Made by a program: the position numbers and the translations under genes. Below are positions 61,536 through 64,000 of a DNA stretch of 64,000 nt, one piece after another. How positions within the stretch are numbered: position 1 is the first letter of the stretch; each line of letters begins with the position of its first letter. Source of the DNA: Hafnia alvei (lineage in GTDB: Bacteria; Pseudomonadota; Gammaproteobacteria; Enterobacterales; Enterobacteriaceae); assembly GCF_964063325.1 (NCBI RefSeq), contig NZ_OZ061315.1:1116001-1180000 (forward strand), read 5' to 3'. A model generated the notes under the pieces. That model did not search any database. It was not told the DNA's origin and saw nothing but the letters and a program-made list of their open reading frames with translations.

Positions 61536-62077
61536 TCATGCCGCTTTCACTCCCGCCATAATATCGCTGCCGATTGCGATCAGTTCGTCGCGTGATACGG
61601 TTGTGAATTGGCAACGTGGTTTGATGAATGGGCGCCAGATAAATAACAGGCTGCCTTTGCTGTTTCCGTTTTTACCTGGCTTTCCGGTGCCGGCATTGAT
61701 GAATGACAATCGACCACCAGTGATTAGACGGACTTCATCAACAGACTCGAGCGCCAGAGAAAACCAACCGGTTGATGTATCAGCAGGGAGTAACATCACA
61801 ACCGGCTGGCTTTGTGCTTTGCACTGCTCTGCTGCCTTTCCCACCCACGGAGTTATTGCGGAGTAGGGGGATTGCACCAGATAGCGCCGTAGCTTACCCA
61901 CTCGCTATTCAATGCATCATCGCGCTCTGTCAGATATCTGGCGCACAAGGCGTTTCCGTGGTCGGCTGCCGCGTCGAGATAGAAACCAAACTCAGCATCA
62001 AGCGCGGCGAATACCTCTATCGGCGTCTGCCACCGGTCTTTATGTTCTAGCGGCGTATTGCTAGCAAATTCACTCAC
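61536..62077 (-). pseudogene. Phage DNA N6-adenine methyltransferase, frameshifted
   Basis: The start (62077, MSEFASNTPLEHKDRWQTPI) and end belong to the phage Dam family. The reading frame changes inside the catalytic motif: the first frame gives WCNPPTPQ and stops, while the next frame continues PYSAITPWVGK. Together they restore NPPYS. The break is at a run of five G (61866-61870, C on the coding strand), where one base is missing. The other frame completes VMLLPADTSTGWF and SKGSLLFIWRPF. Repaired, it would be about 180 aa and methylate adenine, probably to protect phage DNA. It may be inactive or a sequencing error. Confidence 0.85.
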
Positions 62078-62313
62078 GCTGCATTACCCCACACTTTCGA
62101 TAAATCCCTAGGCCGCATCATTGACGTAGCCACATATGATTTTTTACGGTTCATGATTTCAACGACGATTTTCATTCCATCAACCAAAACGGTGTAGTTT
62201 TCTGACTCTTTAGAGGGAGCGTAATCACCGTACTTGTCTTGATGCTGATTAAGCGCCGCTTTCATTGCTGAGCGTTCTATCGGTGTTGGATTACCCTTGA
62301 TGATGTGTCGCAT
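62074..62313 (-). CDS. Hypothetical phage protein (79 aa)
   Basis: The 79-aa protein MRHIIKGNPTPIERSAMKAA is not identified beyond the phage context. It ends with SMMRPRDLSKVWGNAA and overlaps the methyltransferase start by four bases (ATGA), so the two are coupled. The beta-rich middle (YTVLVDGMKIVVEIM) and GNP start are seen in small lambdoid proteins. No domain assigned. Confidence 0.6.
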   Translation of the reverse strand: MRHIIKGNPTPIERSAMKAALNQHQDKYGDYAPSKESENYTVLVDGMKIVVEIMNRKKSYVATSMMRPRDLSKVWGNAA

Positions 62314-62324
62314 GCATCCTCCGG

Positions 62325-62351
62325 CAATAAAAAAGCCGCTGGTTAGCGGCT
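62325..62351 (-). terminator. Terminator after the 57-aa phage gene
   Basis: On the minus strand the 7-bp stem AGCCGCT/AGCGGCT with loop AACC is followed by TTTTTT. It ends the leftward transcript of the gene starting at 62526, though readthrough into the next phage genes is possible. Confidence 0.75.
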
Positions 62352-62352
62352 A

Positions 62353-62526
62353 TTAATCTTGGTTAACAGGTAAGCACATTAGAACGTGGTTAGGCCGCTT
62401 CTCATGAATCAGCTTTATCCATTGTTCACAGGTTTCTTTTGGCATGACTTCAGGTGTAACGGGGAGGGCGTCGCAAGCATCTAATCCGCAGGCGCTGACT
62501 AGAAGGATATAACCGGCTATCAGCAT
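62353..62526 (-). CDS. Small exported or lipoprotein-like phage protein (57 aa)
   Basis: The frame reads MLIAGYILLVSACGLDACDA then LPVTPEVMPKETCEQWIKLI. The N terminus is a short hydrophobic segment with LLVSAC, a lipobox-like motif, giving Cys13. Three more cysteines lie in the mature part. It directly abuts the cytosine methyltransferase stop at 62527. Its role is unknown. Rz1-type spanins share this small-lipoprotein form but are usually next to lysis genes. Confidence 0.5.
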   Translation of the reverse strand: MLIAGYILLVSACGLDACDALPVTPEVMPKETCEQWIKLIHEKRPNHVLMCLPVNQD

Positions 62527-63546
62527 CTATTTCTGCTCCTGTGCTGCCATATAAGCCCCTACAAACGTTTCTGCGACTTCCGCGCAGATGGCATTTCCGT
62601 AGGCGCGCAATCGTCCCACTCTTGCGGTAATGCCATTAGCCAACGGCTTAAGTCCGGGTTTAACTGGCCTCCACTTTCCATCATGGCAGAAGAGCCAGTC
62701 AGCATCTTGCCAGAAGCCGTTAACCTGATGGGGCCAATCATTTTTGATTGCTGGGTCAGACTGCTGCCCGTCATCGCCGGAGTGATCCCCCTCCCGCCCC
62801 TGGTTCCGTCCGATGCACTCGGAGTTGTCCAACCGGATAACTGTGCTGTCACATCCAGCCGATCCGTTGGCAGCTTCCCGTTGCGAATCCTCCCTCCCTG
62901 ATACCCCCCTTTCCCATCCGTTGCTGTTGGAGTATTCCACCCCGCTAGGCAGGCAAAATCTTGCAGATTCGACTGCCTGCCCGCCATCATTCTGGCTATA
63001 ACTTTCAATGGATCCTGATACGCGTTTTTGACGTTGCTCGCGTTCGGAGTGGGCCACCCAGAAAAGGCGCTGTCTGATATGCGGAGCACCCACGCCCGCA
63101 GCGCAGATATCGACAGCTGTTGCGGCGTAGTTCGCTCCTTCCAAGTCAGCTTGTACAAGGTCGAACCAGCCAAGGCCGTCTTTGCTTGCAACTTGTTCAC
63201 CAAACACGACCGGAGGTCGGCACTGCTCGATGAGATAGTGGAAATGAGGCCATAGGTGCCGCTCGTCATCAAACCCGCCGCCTTGGCCTGCCGCGCTGAA
63301 AGGTTGGCATGGGCATGAACCTGTCCAGACTGGTTTGTCATCTGACCACCCAGCTCGTCGCAGTGCGTAAGACCAGACTGCAATTCCAGCAAAGAAGTGG
63401 CATTGTGTGTAATTTCGTAGGTCATCTGGAGTTACATCCTCAATAGAGCGTTCATCAACATCACCGGCTGCAATATGGCCAGCTGCAATAAGGTTTCTTA
63501 GCCACTGAGCAGCGTATGGGTCTATTTCGTTGTAATAGGCCGCCAT
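62527..63546 (-). CDS. Phage DNA cytosine-5 methyltransferase
   Basis: The 339-aa protein starts MAAYYNEIDPYAAQWLRNLI. FFAGIAVWSYALRRAGW is motif I, PCQPFSAAGQGGGF is motif IV with the catalytic Cys, FGEQVASKD stands for the ENV motif, APHIRQRLFWVAHS is motif VIII and GRLRAYGNAICAEVAE is motif X. Residues about 165-265 are hydrophilic and low in complexity, with repeats like VAHSERE, VEYSNSN and LDNSECI; this is the target-recognition zone. A 288-codon frame is nested within the gene in another frame. It begins one base after the DUF551-like gene (TAATG overlap). Confidence 0.88.
   Translation of the reverse strand: MAAYYNEIDPYAAQWLRNLIAAGHIAAGDVDERSIEDVTPDDLRNYTQCHFFAGIAVWSYALRRAGWSDDKPVWTGSCPCQPFSAAGQGGGFDDERHLWPHFHYLIEQCRPPVVFGEQVASKDGLGWFDLVQADLEGANYAATAVDICAAGVGAPHIRQRLFWVAHSEREQRQKRVSGSIESYSQNDGGQAVESARFCLPSGVEYSNSNGWERGVSGREDSQREAANGSAGCDSTVIRLDNSECIGRNQGREGDHSGDDGQQSDPAIKNDWPHQVNGFWQDADWLFCHDGKWRPVKPGLKPLANGITARVGRLRAYGNAICAEVAETFVGAYMAAQEQK
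62559..63425 (-). CDS. Nested alternative-frame ORF inside the cytosine methyltransferase gene
   Basis: A 288-codon open frame, same strand but different frame, wholly within the methyltransferase gene. The protein (MTYEITHNATSLLELQSGLT start) has a recognisable pattern: STLYKLTWKERTTPQQLSIS followed by ALRAW, three tandem GW-TP elements (GWPTPNASN, GWNTPTATD, GWTTPSASD) and GQLNPDLSRWLMALPQEWDD near the end. I recall similar sequences from methyltransferase loci of other phages, unverified. The start has only a weak ribosome site (GAGG about 12 bases away). It could be an overlapping gene or a by-product of selection on the repeat-rich main frame. Confidence 0.4.
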   Translation of the reverse strand: MTYEITHNATSLLELQSGLTHCDELGGQMTNQSGQVHAHANLSARQAKAAGLMTSGTYGLISTISSSSADLRSCLVNKLQAKTALAGSTLYKLTWKERTTPQQLSISALRAWVLRISDSAFSGWPTPNASNVKNAYQDPLKVIARMMAGRQSNLQDFACLAGWNTPTATDGKGGYQGGRIRNGKLPTDRLDVTAQLSGWTTPSASDGTRGGRGITPAMTGSSLTQQSKMIGPIRLTASGKMLTGSSAMMESGGQLNPDLSRWLMALPQEWDDCAPTEMPSARKSQKRL

Positions 63547-63980
63547 TATTCGATCTCCTGCATTGGTGGCTCTGGCAATTCCCAGTACATCCAGTGCGTT
63601 GCTACAGCTAAATCGTTGTTATAGTTGTCGCCTAATATTCCTGGATAGTCCCAATTTAAAAGGTAAAATTTACCATCACAACCAAGATACCCTTGATCGA
63701 CGCAAAGTTCCTCGTATGGCTGCCAGCTCTTATCGCCATGTGTAAAAACACGCGCTCCATATAACGCAAGCCATCTTTTAGGCTCCGGCATCCGATCACT
63801 GCAAGCAACCCAGCCATCCGGAATTACCGGCAACTTGTAAGGCTCGCTTACAGGTTGTGTTGTAGACGCGAGCGAGCGTAAATCAGTAACAATCTCATCA
63901 GCCCAATCCTGCCAACCGAACGGAATACCATTCGCTGCGCTGGCTATGTGATTTGCAAGTCCAATTAGTTTTTCGCTCAA
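63546..63980 (-). CDS. DUF551-like phage protein
   Basis: The 144-aa protein ends with THWMYWELPEPP and has GWVACSDRMPEPKRWLALYG, the DUF551 pattern of lambdoid phage early-region proteins (usually WI.V.D.LPE ... THWMPLP.PP). Function unknown. The stop overlaps the methyltransferase start by one base, so the two are in one operon. Start 63980 is near the window edge, with AACGATTTGAGCGAAAA upstream. Confidence 0.7.
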   Translation of the reverse strand: MSEKLIGLANHIASAANGIPFGWQDWADEIVTDLRSLASTTQPVSEPYKLPVIPDGWVACSDRMPEPKRWLALYGARVFTHGDKSWQPYEELCVDQGYLGCDGKFYLLNWDYPGILGDNYNNDLAVATHWMYWELPEPPMQEIE

Positions 63981-64000
63981 ATCGTTTTGTTCTGGTATTA

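Overview
The window is chromosomal DNA of a member of the Enterobacterales, probably Hafnia or a close relative. That is inferred from E. coli-like gene sets (relA, mazG-pyrG-eno, ybbN-ybbO-tesA-ybbAP, purEK, lpxH-ppiB-cysS-ybcJ-folD-argU) combined with an order E. coli lacks. Blocks that are far apart in E. coli (the relA/pyrG/eno and ybbN/purEK/folD regions) lie within 40 kb of each other here.

Layout. 1-5.2 kb: the 3' part of relA, then a diguanylate cyclase and a GGDEF-EAL phosphodiesterase in one transcription unit. 5.3-19.2 kb: a complete phenylacetate degradation cluster (paaABCDEFGHIJK, paaX, paaY leftward, paaZ divergent) inserted between relA and mazG. Ring activation (PaaK), epoxidation (PaaABCDE), isomerisation and opening (PaaG, PaaZ), beta-oxidation-like steps (PaaF, H, J) and thioesterase proofreading (PaaI, PaaY) are all present. 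A PaaX-like operator and a possible CRP site lie between paaA and paaZ. 19.2-27.5 kb: mazG, then an Rhs polymorphic-toxin locus. It has a frameshifted PAAR-Rhs gene with a peptidase M15-like tip, a periplasmic candidate immunity protein, a broken gene, and a displaced second Rhs tip followed by a secreted protein. 27.6-31.4 kb: a frameshifted small membrane-protein gene, pyrG, eno and a YdcH-like gene.

31.7-39.1 kb: a polar amino-acid ABC transporter, a histidine-type permease and hutHU with a strong palindromic operator. 39.3-41.1 kb: three AT-rich genes of unknown role, the last encoding a DUF5071-like protein. This may be a toxin/immunity-type module. 41.4-46.9 kb: ybbN, ybbO, tesA, ybbA, ybbP. 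47.1-52.2 kb: two paralogous membrane diguanylate cyclases flanking purEK (with a PUR box), and a 164-nt imperfect palindrome. 52.4-59.7 kb: dnaTC, lpxH, ppiB, cysS, ybcJ, an aldehyde dehydrogenase and folD.

59.86 kb to the end: tRNA-Arg(UCU) (argU), occupied by the left end of a lambdoid prophage. It carries an integrase closely resembling that of DLP12, an excisionase-like gene overlapping it, an adenine methyltransferase gene frameshifted in its NPPY catalytic motif, small phage genes, and a cytosine methyltransferase gene containing a 288-codon open frame nested in another reading frame. The most interesting items are that nested frame, the Rhs tip-exchange locus, the unknown 39-41 kb module and the 164-nt palindrome.
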